Shown here piece after piece: positions 35,061 to 43,523 of a stretch of 64,000 bases of DNA. Within the stretch, counting starts at the first letter, position 1; the number at the start of each line of letters is the position of its first letter. The notes below the pieces were generated by a model, which was not told where the DNA came from, searched no databases, and worked only from the letters and a program-made list of their open reading frames with translations. This stretch comes from Streptomyces maremycinicus. Its GTDB lineage: Bacteria; Actinomycetota; Actinomycetes; Streptomycetales; Streptomycetaceae. The DNA lies in assembly GCF_001184025.1 (NCBI RefSeq), contig NZ_BBYG01000016.1, positions 1 to 64,000 of the forward strand, written 5' to 3'. A program made the position numbers and the translations under genes.

Positions 35061-36041
35061 CCGCCGCTCCGCCGCCGAGAGCGCGGTGAGCGCCGCGGAC
35101 ACCGCCGCGGAGGCCCGCAGATCCAGGCGGGCGCTCGTCCCCCGGGCGCGGTGCCGGAGTTCGTCGGCGGCCAGCGTGAGCAGTTGCGGCAGCAGGTCGG
35201 TGCACCGCCGGGCCACCCAGCCGGTGCCCGCGGTCGCCAGCCACCACAGGCTCGCCGATGTGGTCGGCGCCGGGAACTCGGGCTCGGGCGAGGGCGCCGG
35301 ACCCGTCGCGACGCCCGCCTCGGCCAGCACCGCGTGGAAGCGCACGGCGAGTTGCCGGTGTCCCCGTTCCCCGGGGTGCAGCCGGTCCGCGCTCCACATG
35401 GCCCGGTCCGTCAGCCAGGCCCCCTCCGCGGCGTGCAGGTGGACGGCGCCGTACCGCTGGGAGAGGGCGTGGACGACGGCGTTGACCGCGCGCTGGCGCC
35501 GGGCCAGTGGACGGGCGAGGGCCCCGGGCAGCCCGAGGGTGCCGCCCGGGTCGGGCAGACACGCGGTGAGCAGGACCGCGCCCTGCTCGGCGAAGGCTCC
35601 GTAGACCGTGTCCAGCCGGGCGGCCACGGCTTGGATGTCGAAGGTGCAGCGCAGCGTGTCGTTGACCCCGACGACCACCGAGACGACGTCGGGCCGCAGC
35701 TCGAGACCGACCGCGAGCTGCCGTTCCAGCACGTCCCGCGTCTGCGCCCCACTGACCGCGAGATTGACGAACTCCACCGCCCCACCGGCCACCACGGCCC
35801 CACCGGTCGCCACCGCCCCACCGGCCACCGTGACACCCTCGGCCCGCTCAGCCCCCTCAGCCTCTTCGGCCCCCTCTGGCCCGGCCGTCCGCGCAGCCGC
35901 CCCCTCGGACTCGGCGACGAACCCGGGGGCGACGAGCCCGGAGGCGAGGAGTGCGGCCCAGCCGCGCCATCCTTCGCCCACGGGGTCCCCCACGCCCTCG
36001 GTGAGCGAGTCACCGAGGGCGACGAAGCGCACGCGTCTCAT
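35046..36041 (-). CDS. SGNH/GDSL-type esterase or lipase
   Basis: This 331-aa SGNH hydrolase has block I FVALGDSLTEG (nucleophile Ser12), the Gly block (LAVSGAQTRD), the Asn block VGVNDTL, and the C-terminal DRLHPGERGH with catalytic Asp and His. There is no signal peptide, so it acts inside the cell. A low-complexity insert of Glu/Gly/Ala repeats sits near residues 55-90. About 90 residues follow the catalytic His. It overlaps the upstream glycosyltransferase stop (ATGA), forming a three-gene operon. Confidence 0.9.
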   Translation of the reverse strand: MRRVRFVALGDSLTEGVGDPVGEGWRGWAALLASGLVAPGFVAESEGAAARTAGPEGAEEAEGAERAEGVTVAGGAVATGGAVVAGGAVEFVNLAVSGAQTRDVLERQLAVGLELRPDVVSVVVGVNDTLRCTFDIQAVAARLDTVYGAFAEQGAVLLTACLPDPGGTLGLPGALARPLARRQRAVNAVVHALSQRYGAVHLHAAEGAWLTDRAMWSADRLHPGERGHRQLAVRFHAVLAEAGVATGPAPSPEPEFPAPTTSASLWWLATAGTGWVARRCTDLLPQLLTLAADELRHRARGTSARLDLRASAAVSAALTALSAAERRPDAA

Positions 36042-37336
36042 CCGAGGCCTCCGGGCGAGAGGGGACGGAGGGACGCGGTCGGCGGTGCCGTGGCGGAGAC
36101 CGGCGCGTCGTGCGCCGCCAGGAAGGCGTCGACCGCCGTACCCCAGCCGAAGCACTCGGCACGCGCGCGTGCGGCCTCCCGGCGAGCCGCGCGGGGACGC
36201 TCCAGAAGGTCCTCCACGGCATCCGCGAACGCCTCTCCCCGGTCGGCCGCCGTGGCCCCCGCGGCGCCGATCACCTCGGGGAGCGCCGAGGTGGCGCTGG
36301 CCACGACGGGGGTCCCGCACGCCATGGCCTCCAGGGCGGCGAGCCCGAAGGTCTCCGCGGGCCCCGGGGCCAGGCACACGTCGGCCGTGGCTTGCAGAGC
36401 CCCCAGCGCGCCCCGGTCGGAGACGTGCCCCAGGAAGGTGACGGGCAGCCCGCGCTCGCGCGCCCGCTGCTCCAGCCGCGGCCGCAGCGGCCCGTCGCCC
36501 GCGACGACCAGCACCACCCGGGCCCCGCGCCGCCGCAACGCCTCCACGGCGTCCAGCGCCGTACCGGGCCGCTTCTCCACGGACAGCCGGGTGCACATCA
36601 CCAGCAGGGTCTGGTTCTCGCGCGCGTACCGGGCGCGCAGCGCGGGGTCACGCAGGGCGGGGTGCCGTTCGACGAGGTCGACACCGAGCGGCGCCCGCAC
36701 GACGTTCCGTGCCCCGATCCGCACGAACTCCCGCTCGGCGAACTCGGTGGTGCACACCACGCGCGCGTACGTGTGCGCCGTACGGAGGTTGAGCGCGTCG
36801 GCGGCGCGGCGGGCCGCGCCCACCGGCACGCCCCAGGTGCGCAGGACGCCGTCGGCGCTCTCGTGGGAGACCATCACGGCGGGAACCCGGGCCCTGCGGG
36901 CCCACTTGCCGGTCCAGCGCAGGGTCGTGCGGTCGGAGACCTCCAGGCGGTCGGGGGCGAGTTCCTCCAGCAGACGGGCGACCCGCCGCTTGTCGGTGAG
37001 GACGCGGTAGCCGCCGGTGCCGGGCAGCAGCGGCCCGGGCAGGGTGATCACCCTGCCCTGCTCGGTCCGCCGGTCGCTCTCCCGCTCGCCGGGCACGATC
37101 AGGACCGGCTCGTGGCCGGCCGCGCGATAGCCCCTGCCGAGCTCGCGCAGTGCCGTGCGCAGCCCGCCCGAGGCCGGGGCCACGAAGTTGGCGAGCCGCA
37201 CGATCCTCAGCGGCCCGGCGCCCGGGGCGGCGGGCCGGGAGCGGCCGTCGCCGGCGCCGCCCACGTCGTTCGGGCCGGTCACATCGTTCGGGCCGGTCAC
37301 ATCGTTCGGGCCGCGGCTGCCGTTCGTGCCGCTCAT
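36038..37336 (-). CDS. GT4-family glycosyltransferase
   Basis: This 432-aa GT-B glycosyltransferase has an N-terminal acceptor half (ANFVAPASGGLRTALRELG) and a GT4 donor half with CTRLSVEKRPGTALDAV, AGDGPLRPRLEQRA and the EX7E motif in AETFGLAALEAMACGTPVV. Members of this type make mannosylated lipids (PimC-like). The first 30 residues carry a repeated GPNDVT peptide from an 18-base DNA repeat. It overlaps both neighbours by four bases. The acceptor is unknown. Confidence 0.9.
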   Translation of the reverse strand: MSGTNGSRGPNDVTGPNDVTGPNDVGGAGDGRSRPAAPGAGPLRIVRLANFVAPASGGLRTALRELGRGYRAAGHEPVLIVPGERESDRRTEQGRVITLPGPLLPGTGGYRVLTDKRRVARLLEELAPDRLEVSDRTTLRWTGKWARRARVPAVMVSHESADGVLRTWGVPVGAARRAADALNLRTAHTYARVVCTTEFAEREFVRIGARNVVRAPLGVDLVERHPALRDPALRARYARENQTLLVMCTRLSVEKRPGTALDAVEALRRRGARVVLVVAGDGPLRPRLEQRARERGLPVTFLGHVSDRGALGALQATADVCLAPGPAETFGLAALEAMACGTPVVASATSALPEVIGAAGATAADRGEAFADAVEDLLERPRAARREAARARAECFGWGTAVDAFLAAHDAPVSATAPPTASLRPLSPGGLG

Positions 37337-38460
37337 GCCGCAACCACCGGTCGACGCGCGGCGAGCACGTCCTCGTAGTGACCGATGAGCCGGTCGCCGA
37401 CGGCGGCCCAGGTGCGGCCCTCCACGGTGGCCCGCCCGGCGGCGCCGTAGACGGCCCGGCGCGCGGGGTCGGCCGCCAGGGCCGCCACCGTGTCCCGCAC
37501 GACGTCGGCGTCCCGGGGCGGGACGAGCAGGCCGGTGCGTCCGTGGGCGACCAGGTCGAGGGGGCCGCCCGCGGCGGGCGCGATCACCGGCACCCCACTG
37601 GCCATGGCCTCCTGCACGGTCTGGCAGAAGGTCTCGAAGGGGCCGGTGTGCACGAACAGGTCCAGCGAGGCGAAGATCCGGGCGAGTTCGTCGCCGGTGC
37701 GGTTGCCCAGGAAGGCGGCGCCCGGCAGGGTCTCCTCCAGGCCGGGTCTGCTCGGTCCGTCGCCCACCACCACGACCCGTACGCCCGGCAGTCCGCAGAC
37801 GCCGGCCAGCAGTTCGACGTGCTTCTCGGGGGCGAGCCGTCCGACGTAGCCGACGATCAGCTCACCGTTCGGGGCGAGTGCGCGGCGCAGTTTCTCGTCG
37901 CGGCGGTCGGGGCGGAAGCGCACGGTGTCCACGCCGCGCGGCCACAGCTTCACCCGGGGCACCCCGTGCGTGTCCAGGTCGTGCAGGGCCGCGCTGGAGG
38001 GGGCGAGGGTGAGGTCGGCGGCGGCGTGGACGGACCGTATCCGGCGCCAGGCGGCTGCCTCGCCCGCGCCCATGTAGGTGCGGGCATATCCGCCAAGGTC
38101 GGTCTGGTAGACGGCGACGGCGGGGATCCCGAGCCGGGCGGCGGCCGCCATGCCCCGGACGCCGAGGATGAAGGGGCTGGCCAGGTGGACCATGTCGGCC
38201 CGGTGCTCGGCGATGGCGGCGGCGACGCGTCGGCTGGGGAGGGCGACGCGGACCTGGGGGTAGCCGGGGAGCGGGAGGGAGGGGACTCGGACGACGGGGC
38301 AGGGCGCTTCGGCGTCCGGCCCGTTCCCGGCGGCGGTGGCCGGGGCGACGACGACGGGGGCGTGACCGCGATCGACGAGGTGTCGGGCGGTCTGGAAGGC
38401 GCAATGGGCCACGCCGTTCACGTCGGGGGGAAAGGATTCGGTCACGATGACGACACGCAT
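37333..38460 (-). CDS. GT4-family mannosyltransferase-like protein
   Basis: This 375-aa GT4 enzyme resembles MgtA/PimB-type mannosyltransferases: VTESFPPDVNGVAHCAFQTARHL at the start, GYVGRLAPEKHVELLAGV in the donor domain and PFETFCQTVQEAMASGVPVIAPAAGGP as the EX7E site. It is the first gene of the operon with the second glycosyltransferase and the SGNH hydrolase, suggesting assembly and acyl trimming of a glycolipid (inference). Confidence 0.9.
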   Translation of the reverse strand: MRVVIVTESFPPDVNGVAHCAFQTARHLVDRGHAPVVVAPATAAGNGPDAEAPCPVVRVPSLPLPGYPQVRVALPSRRVAAAIAEHRADMVHLASPFILGVRGMAAAARLGIPAVAVYQTDLGGYARTYMGAGEAAAWRRIRSVHAAADLTLAPSSAALHDLDTHGVPRVKLWPRGVDTVRFRPDRRDEKLRRALAPNGELIVGYVGRLAPEKHVELLAGVCGLPGVRVVVVGDGPSRPGLEETLPGAAFLGNRTGDELARIFASLDLFVHTGPFETFCQTVQEAMASGVPVIAPAAGGPLDLVAHGRTGLLVPPRDADVVRDTVAALAADPARRAVYGAAGRATVEGRTWAAVGDRLIGHYEDVLAARRPVVAA

Positions 38461-38630
38461 ACCCGTGTTGTCGCCGCCCCGGACGTGGACGCGTCAAAGT
38501 GGATCTTTCCGGATGCCGAACGTCCCGTGAGCGTTGCGCGGCGCACCCGGTCCGTGTCCACCAGGTACCGCGCAGGTCGGACGGTGTCCATGCCGGTCCG
38601 CCCGGCATGCCATCGGGTGTTCATCTACCG

Positions 38631-38670
38631 GGCCGGCCGCCGCCAGGCTCCCCACGGGCGGCGGCCGGCC
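38631..38670 (-). terminator. Hairpin downstream of the HEAT-repeat gene
   Basis: GGCCGGCCGCCGCC at 38631-38644 pairs perfectly with 38657-38670 across a 12-base loop, starting 7 bases past the stop at 38678 on the minus strand. It should isolate the HEAT-repeat gene from the glycosyltransferase operon promoter. Confidence 0.85.
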
Positions 38671-38677
38671 CCGGCGT

Positions 38678-40099
38678 TCACATCGCGGACGCGGCGTCCG
38701 GTCCGATCCGGCTCCGTACGGCCGTCTGGACCTCCGCCTCCTCGGCGGGGTCGGCGGCGAGCCGGCGCAGCCGCTCCACGACCCGGGCGTCACCGGTCTC
38801 GGCGTGCCGGGCGGCGATCTCGCGGGTGCCCTCCTCGCAGTCCCAGAGGCACTCGACGGCGAAGCCGGTGGCGTAGGAGGGGTCGGTGGCGGCGAGCGCG
38901 CGGGCGCAGCGCCCGCGCAGATGGGACGAGGCCGTCTCGCGGTAGATATGGCGCAGCACGGGTGCCGCGCAGGCGATGCCGAGCCGTCCGGCACCGTCGA
39001 CGAGCGTCCACAGGCTCGGCGCGTCGCAGCCCTCGCCGCGTACGGCCTCGCGCAGGGCGCCGAGGACGAGGTCGCTGTCCTGGGTGCCGCCCCGGCAGGC
39101 GAGCATGCGGCCGGCCGCGGCGCCCAGTGGGTCGGGCCGGTGGGCCCAGCCGCGGGCCCGGTCCACGGCGGCGACACTGCGCATCCGCTCGAAGGCGTCG
39201 ACGGCCGCCTCGACGACCGGCGTCGAGCCGGTGACCATCGCCCGTTCGATCAGGGCCAGGGCGTCGGGGTCGTTGAAGTCGGCGAGGTAGCGCAGGGCGG
39301 TGCAGCGGGCTCCCTCGGTGCCGTCCTCGGCCGCCCGCACGATCTCGGGGCGGTCCTCGGGACCGGCCACGGCGGACAGGCAGCGGGCGGCGGGGACATG
39401 GAGCGCGGCTCCGCGTTCCACGCCCTGTTGCGCCCACTCGAACACCGCCTGGACGCTCCAGCCGGGGCGGGGTCCGCTCGGACTCATCTGACGTTGCCAG
39501 CGGTCGAAACAGCCGGCCTCCTGAGCGGCACGCACGCGGGTGGAGACGTACTCGCGGGGATCCTCGGCCCACAGCCGCCAGGGCCGCGGTTCGAAGGCGT
39601 CCCGTACGGCGGCGGCGAGCTCGGCCTCGCCCTCGGTATCGGTGGCGAACCGGGCGAGCACGGGTGCCGCGAGGGCGCGCAGACCGGCGTCGTCGTCCCG
39701 CAGGGCGAGTTCGTCGAGGGCCCAGGCCCAGTTGGCCCCCGAGGCCGCGTACCGGCGCAGCAGGAGCAGGGCCTCGCGCCTGCCGTAGGAGGCGAGGTGG
39801 CCGAGGACGGCCAGGGCCAGGCCCGTGCGGGACTCCTCGGTGTCGAAGGAGTCCTCGACGTCGAAGAGGTGGGCCTCGATCTCGTCCAGGTCGCCGTGCA
39901 GGTCGAGGTAGAGACGGGCGTAGTAGAGGGAGCGGTTCTCCACCTGCCAGTCGTGGCGGGGATCCCGCAGCACACAGTGGTTGAGCGCCGCGAGCGCCTC
40001 GGCTCGCGGAGCGGTGAGCGCGTGCAACGTGCCGTCGCCGCGGCCCCTCTGGAGCAGGCCGAGCAGCGTGCCGCTGGGCGCTATGACCGGATCGAACAT
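38678..40099 (-). CDS. HEAT-repeat domain protein
   Basis: The protein is 473 aa and all-helical, with repeated Ala/Leu/Arg helix pairs typical of HEAT or PBS-lyase-type repeats (GLALAVLGHLASYGRREALLLL, ARCTALRYLADFNDPDALALIERAM, RGRCARALAATDP). It has no signal peptide or membrane segment, and is probably a protein-interaction scaffold. ATG 40099, with GAGG upstream, is preferred over GTG 40114, which has no ribosome site. Confidence 0.82.
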   Translation of the reverse strand: MFDPVIAPSGTLLGLLQRGRGDGTLHALTAPRAEALAALNHCVLRDPRHDWQVENRSLYYARLYLDLHGDLDEIEAHLFDVEDSFDTEESRTGLALAVLGHLASYGRREALLLLRRYAASGANWAWALDELALRDDDAGLRALAAPVLARFATDTEGEAELAAAVRDAFEPRPWRLWAEDPREYVSTRVRAAQEAGCFDRWQRQMSPSGPRPGWSVQAVFEWAQQGVERGAALHVPAARCLSAVAGPEDRPEIVRAAEDGTEGARCTALRYLADFNDPDALALIERAMVTGSTPVVEAAVDAFERMRSVAAVDRARGWAHRPDPLGAAAGRMLACRGGTQDSDLVLGALREAVRGEGCDAPSLWTLVDGAGRLGIACAAPVLRHIYRETASSHLRGRCARALAATDPSYATGFAVECLWDCEEGTREIAARHAETGDARVVERLRRLAADPAEEAEVQTAVRSRIGPDAASAM

Positions 40100-40421
40100 G
40101 GGAAACAGCCTCACATCAAGCGTCGACGCAACCGGGGACGTGCATTACCTGGCCGCGTGACAACACGTCGGGGCGCCCGCCGTTTCCTGCTTGCTGTAGA
40201 CCATTTTCCTCTGCCTCTCGTCAGTGGCCCATGCGGACCGCGTCACGGCCCGCGCGGTGCGGCAACACCTGCCCAGCCATCGCGTCCGTGAATCACGACG
40301 TCATGATGACCCGGCTGTTCTACCTGCCGCGACCGAAATTTCCGGCGGCCTTGTACCGCCTCCCCCGTGGTCGTCGATTTACCTGGTCAGAAACTCCTGC
40401 CGACCTGCCCGGAACGTCGGC
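40100..40421. other. Intergenic region before the HEAT-repeat gene
   Basis: This stretch of about 320 bases is relatively A+T-rich, with no supported gene. It must carry the promoter of the leftward HEAT-repeat gene. The tail toward 40421 contains the last part before the ankyrin gene stop. No clear repeats or hairpins were seen. Confidence 0.5.
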
Positions 40422-40814
40422 TCAGTGCGCGCCGAACAGTTCGAGCAGCTCCGCCCTGGCGAACATGCGAGCGGTGTCGACGGCTGACGGGGTCCCCTGC
40501 GAGGGGTCCGCTCCGGCCTCCAGCAGGACCTTGACGACGTCCGTCTCGCCCTTGAAGGCGGCCCCGGCGAGCGGGGTCTGACCTCGGTCGTTGATCCGGT
40601 CGGCCTCGGCGCCGCGGGCCAGCAGGGCCCGGACCGCGTCGGCGTGGCCGTGGTACGCGGCGAGCATCACCAGGGAGTCGCCGCGGTCGTTGGTGAGGTT
40701 GGCCGGAACGCCCGCGTCGACGTACGCCACGAGCTCCTCGGTCCGGCCTCCGCGGGCAAGATCGAAGATCTTGGTCGCCAGCTCCACGACCTCGGGGTCG
40801 GGGGCTTCGCTCAT
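40422..40814 (-). CDS. Ankyrin-repeat protein
   Basis: The protein is 130 aa with about three ankyrin repeats: a degenerate first (ELVAYVDAGVPANLTN), DRGDSLVMLAAYHGHADAVRALLARGAEADRIN, and DRGQTPLAGAAFKGETDVVKVLLEAGADP. It is small and cytoplasmic, and probably binds a partner protein. It is divergent from the small membrane protein gene at 41078. Confidence 0.93.
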   Translation of the reverse strand: MSEAPDPEVVELATKIFDLARGGRTEELVAYVDAGVPANLTNDRGDSLVMLAAYHGHADAVRALLARGAEADRINDRGQTPLAGAAFKGETDVVKVLLEAGADPSQGTPSAVDTARMFARAELLELFGAH

Positions 40815-40995
40815 CGGCCGGTCCGCCTCTCACTACAACCGTTCAGGTGAATCGCCAGCGTACTGGCTCGCCGGAAACATGGCCGGTGCCCTCCGCGGCA
40901 AAGATCACGGACAGACCCGTTCGACGCAATTCTCCTGCTCAGGCGACCCATCAGGCCTTCCGCCAGCCGGGGGAAATCAGCCGTATTTCACCCAG

Positions 40996-41030
40996 TTGCA
41001 CCTTTTATAGTATGGATACATCCTGTGATC
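40996..41030 (+). promoter_or_regulatory. Candidate promoter for the 64-aa membrane protein gene
   Basis: A short A+T-rich patch, rare in this DNA, contains TTGCAC (40996) and TATAGTATGGATACAT (41006-41021) about 60 bases before the start codon. TTGCAC with CATCCT 17 bases later, or an extended TATAGT, could serve as the core. Assignment is by eye only. Confidence 0.4.
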
Positions 41031-41077
41031 CTGGAAGTACTCATGGTGACTGTCCCCCGCGAACCAGGAGAACCCAA

Positions 41078-41272
41078 ATGATCCTGTCCATGTCAGGCGT
41101 AGTCCTGCTCGGCATCATCGTCTTCCTCTTCTTCCGCAAGGACGGGCTCAAGGCGTCACACGCCGTGGTCTCGGCCCTGTTCGGGTTCTACATGGCCAGT
41201 ACGGCCATCGCCCCGAGCATCAAGGCAGGCGGCGAGAGCCTGGCGAGCCTTCTCGGCGGCATCAAGTTCTGA
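41078..41272 (+). CDS. Small membrane protein, 64 aa
   Basis: This 64-aa protein has two hydrophobic stretches (MSGVVLLGIIVFLFF and HAVVSALFGFYMASTAIA) joined by a basic RKDGLKAS turn, giving a hairpin membrane protein. CAGGAG lies 7 bases before the ATG. The FtsK/TraB-like gene follows after 43 bases in the same direction, so the pair probably works together at the membrane. It resembles the small Spd-like proteins that accompany TraB in Streptomyces plasmids only in size and context (inference). Confidence 0.8.
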   Translation: MILSMSGVVLLGIIVFLFFRKDGLKASHAVVSALFGFYMASTAIAPSIKAGGESLASLLGGIKF

Positions 41273-41315
41273 CGCCGCCCGTCCCGTCCGTACACGCACC
41301 TCACAGGAGACAGCA

Positions 41316-43016
41316 GTGGCCAGGCGCCCCCTTCCCAGCATCCTGAGCACAGGCAGCGCGCAGATCGCCCGGGGCCGGGAGCTGGCCCGGACGGCGGCCG
41401 ACAGTGCCACCGATGTCCTCCATCCGCTGATCACGATCACCCGCGGACTGCGCCGGCTGGCCTCGGCCGGGCGGCGCAGGTGGGCCGAGACCCCCAAGGA
41501 CAGGCGCGGACCGCTGCTGTTCCTGGCGGCCTCGTTGATCCTGGTCGTGGTGCTGGTGCCGTACGGCCCGCTGCTCGCCGTCGTCACCCTGATGGCGGCA
41601 GCGGCCTGGCAGGGCAGGGACCGCACCCCACCGGCTCCCGACGGCCCCGACGAGTCGCAGATCCAGCGACTCCAGGTGCTGTACGAGGCCCTGGTCCCGT
41701 ACTTCTCGACGGCCGACGACCCCGCTCCCCTCTATGCCCACGGCGGCGACTGGGAGACCGTCTTCCCGACGCAGGAGTTCGACGACTCGGGCCGCGTGGC
41801 CCGCCTCGTGATCCGCTACCCCGCGTTCTTCCCGGACGGAGAGGCCGCCCCACGCGCCCGGATCGAGCAGCTGCTCGCCGCGAAGTCCGGCCGTGGCCGC
41901 GAGTACCTCTTCGTCTGGGACGAAGAGGGCAACGAACTCACCCTCAGTGTCCTCACCCCCCTCCCCACCGATTTCTCGGCCCAGCGCTTCGTCACCGCTC
42001 CCGGCGAGACGGTCCTGGGCTTCACCGACCCCTCCCGGGTCCAGCGCACGCTCCCCCTCGCCCACGGCGAGGACCGGCGCGACGTACCGCCGGTCGTCTG
42101 GCGCACCGGCATCCGTTCCACCGAGCCGCATCTGCTGGCGGTCGGCCAGCCCGGCAGCGGCACCTCCACCCTGCTGCGCTCCATCGCCCTCCAGGCCCTG
42201 CGGCACGGCGAGGTCCTGGTGATCGAGGGCGGCGGCACCGGCGAGTACGCCTGCCTCACCGGCCGCGACGGCGTCCTGGGCGTCGAGGTCGGACTGGCCG
42301 GGGCGCTGGCCGCCCTGGAGTGGGCGGTGCAGGAGACGGAGCGCCGGCTCGTCGCCGCCAACGACGCCCGGCAGGCGGGCGACCCGCCACCGGACGACAC
42401 CAAGCACCCGCTGTGGATCCTCGTGGACCGCCCCACCGCCTTCACCCACCTGGCCGACACGGACGGCCACAAGGATCCGCAGTCCCTCCTCCAGGTCCCC
42501 CTCCGGCACGGCCGCGCGGTCGGGGTCACGGTGGTGGTGGCCGAGCAGTTCGACGCCCTGGACTCCCTGAGCGACGCCGTACGGCAGCACACCCGCGCGC
42601 GGGTCGCGCTGGGGCCCGCGTCGAGGGAACAGCTGGAGGCGGTCCTCGGCGCACCCCCGCACACCACGCCCGTCGACCACACGCCGCCGGGCCGCGGCTA
42701 CGCCCGGCTCGGATCGGGGCCGGTGCACCGGCTCCAGGTGCCGGCGACCCCGGACCCGTACGACGACGCGACGAGCGACGCGCATCGGCAGGCGGTGCTG
42801 GACCTCCTGCCGCCGCGTTCCCTGCCGTCGGACACGGAGACACTGCCGCCGGTACCGGTCGAGGTCGTGCTCACCAAGCCCGCGGACGCGGACGGCGGTC
42901 ACCCGGACGCCGTGGACACCGTGGACACGAAGCCCGCGGACACCGACGCCGACGCCGCGGACGCGGCCGCCGCCGACCCGGTGCGCGCGGAGCAGGTGTC
43001 GAGCGCGGGCGGCTGA
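41316..43016 (+). CDS. FtsK/TraB-like membrane protein lacking the Walker A lysine
   Basis: This 566-aa protein has a helical N-terminus, a membrane hairpin near residues 68-95 (GPLLFLAASLILVVVLVPYGPLLAVVTLMA) and a RecA-like C-terminal domain resembling DNA-pumping ATPases. The P-loop reads GQPGSGTSTLLRSI: Thr283 stands where GKS/T requires Lys, and the Walker B strand LWILVDRP lacks the acidic residue after Asp. ATP hydrolysis is therefore unlikely. The last 60 residues are acidic Ala/Asp/Thr repeats. It starts at a GTG with AGGAG upstream, and is coupled with the 64-aa membrane protein. Confidence 0.8.
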   Translation: MARRPLPSILSTGSAQIARGRELARTAADSATDVLHPLITITRGLRRLASAGRRRWAETPKDRRGPLLFLAASLILVVVLVPYGPLLAVVTLMAAAAWQGRDRTPPAPDGPDESQIQRLQVLYEALVPYFSTADDPAPLYAHGGDWETVFPTQEFDDSGRVARLVIRYPAFFPDGEAAPRARIEQLLAAKSGRGREYLFVWDEEGNELTLSVLTPLPTDFSAQRFVTAPGETVLGFTDPSRVQRTLPLAHGEDRRDVPPVVWRTGIRSTEPHLLAVGQPGSGTSTLLRSIALQALRHGEVLVIEGGGTGEYACLTGRDGVLGVEVGLAGALAALEWAVQETERRLVAANDARQAGDPPPDDTKHPLWILVDRPTAFTHLADTDGHKDPQSLLQVPLRHGRAVGVTVVVAEQFDALDSLSDAVRQHTRARVALGPASREQLEAVLGAPPHTTPVDHTPPGRGYARLGSGPVHRLQVPATPDPYDDATSDAHRQAVLDLLPPRSLPSDTETLPPVPVEVVLTKPADADGGHPDAVDTVDTKPADTDADAADAAAADPVRAEQVSSAGG

Positions 43017-43523
43017 CCGCCCCCGCCCGACAGCGCCGCCCCACGCCACCGGGCGTGATCCACCGGACTGACACCAGGCGGTGACGCGGGGCCGACAGGG
43101 CCCGCTCCGGTTCGCTCCGGTTCGCTCCGGCCAGCCGGTGCCGACCGGAGTGACCTCCGGGCGTTGTCCGCGGGGTCCGCTGGCCCGCTCCGGACAGCGG
43201 GTGCCGATCGGACTGACCTCCGGGCAGTGACCGCAGGGGCCGCGTGGCCCGCGCCGGACAGCCGGAGCAAGCCGGCCGGACTGGCTCCAGGCTGTGTCCG
43301 CAGGGCCGGCATGGCCCGCTCCCGTTCGCTCCGGTCAACTCCGGACAGCCGGAACCGGCCGGACCGACTCCAAGCGGTGACGCAGGGGCCGCACGGACCG
43401 CTCCGGACAGCCGGAACCGGCCGGACTGGCCCTCCGGCCGGACTGGCTCCAGGCGGTATTTTCAGGGGCCGCGGGGCCGCTCCGGGTCGCTCCGGACGGC
43501 CGGTGCCGGTGTGCGGGCCCGGC
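43017..43523. repeat. Degenerate tandem repeats in a 507-base intergenic region
   Basis: There is no gene here. From about 43085 the sequence is built of diverged units around CTCCGGACAGCCGGAACCGG and GGACTGGCTCCAGGCGGT, spaced roughly 60-70 bases apart. Open frames across it are repeats in translation. It separates the FtsK-like gene from the convergent MocR gene. Confidence 0.75.
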
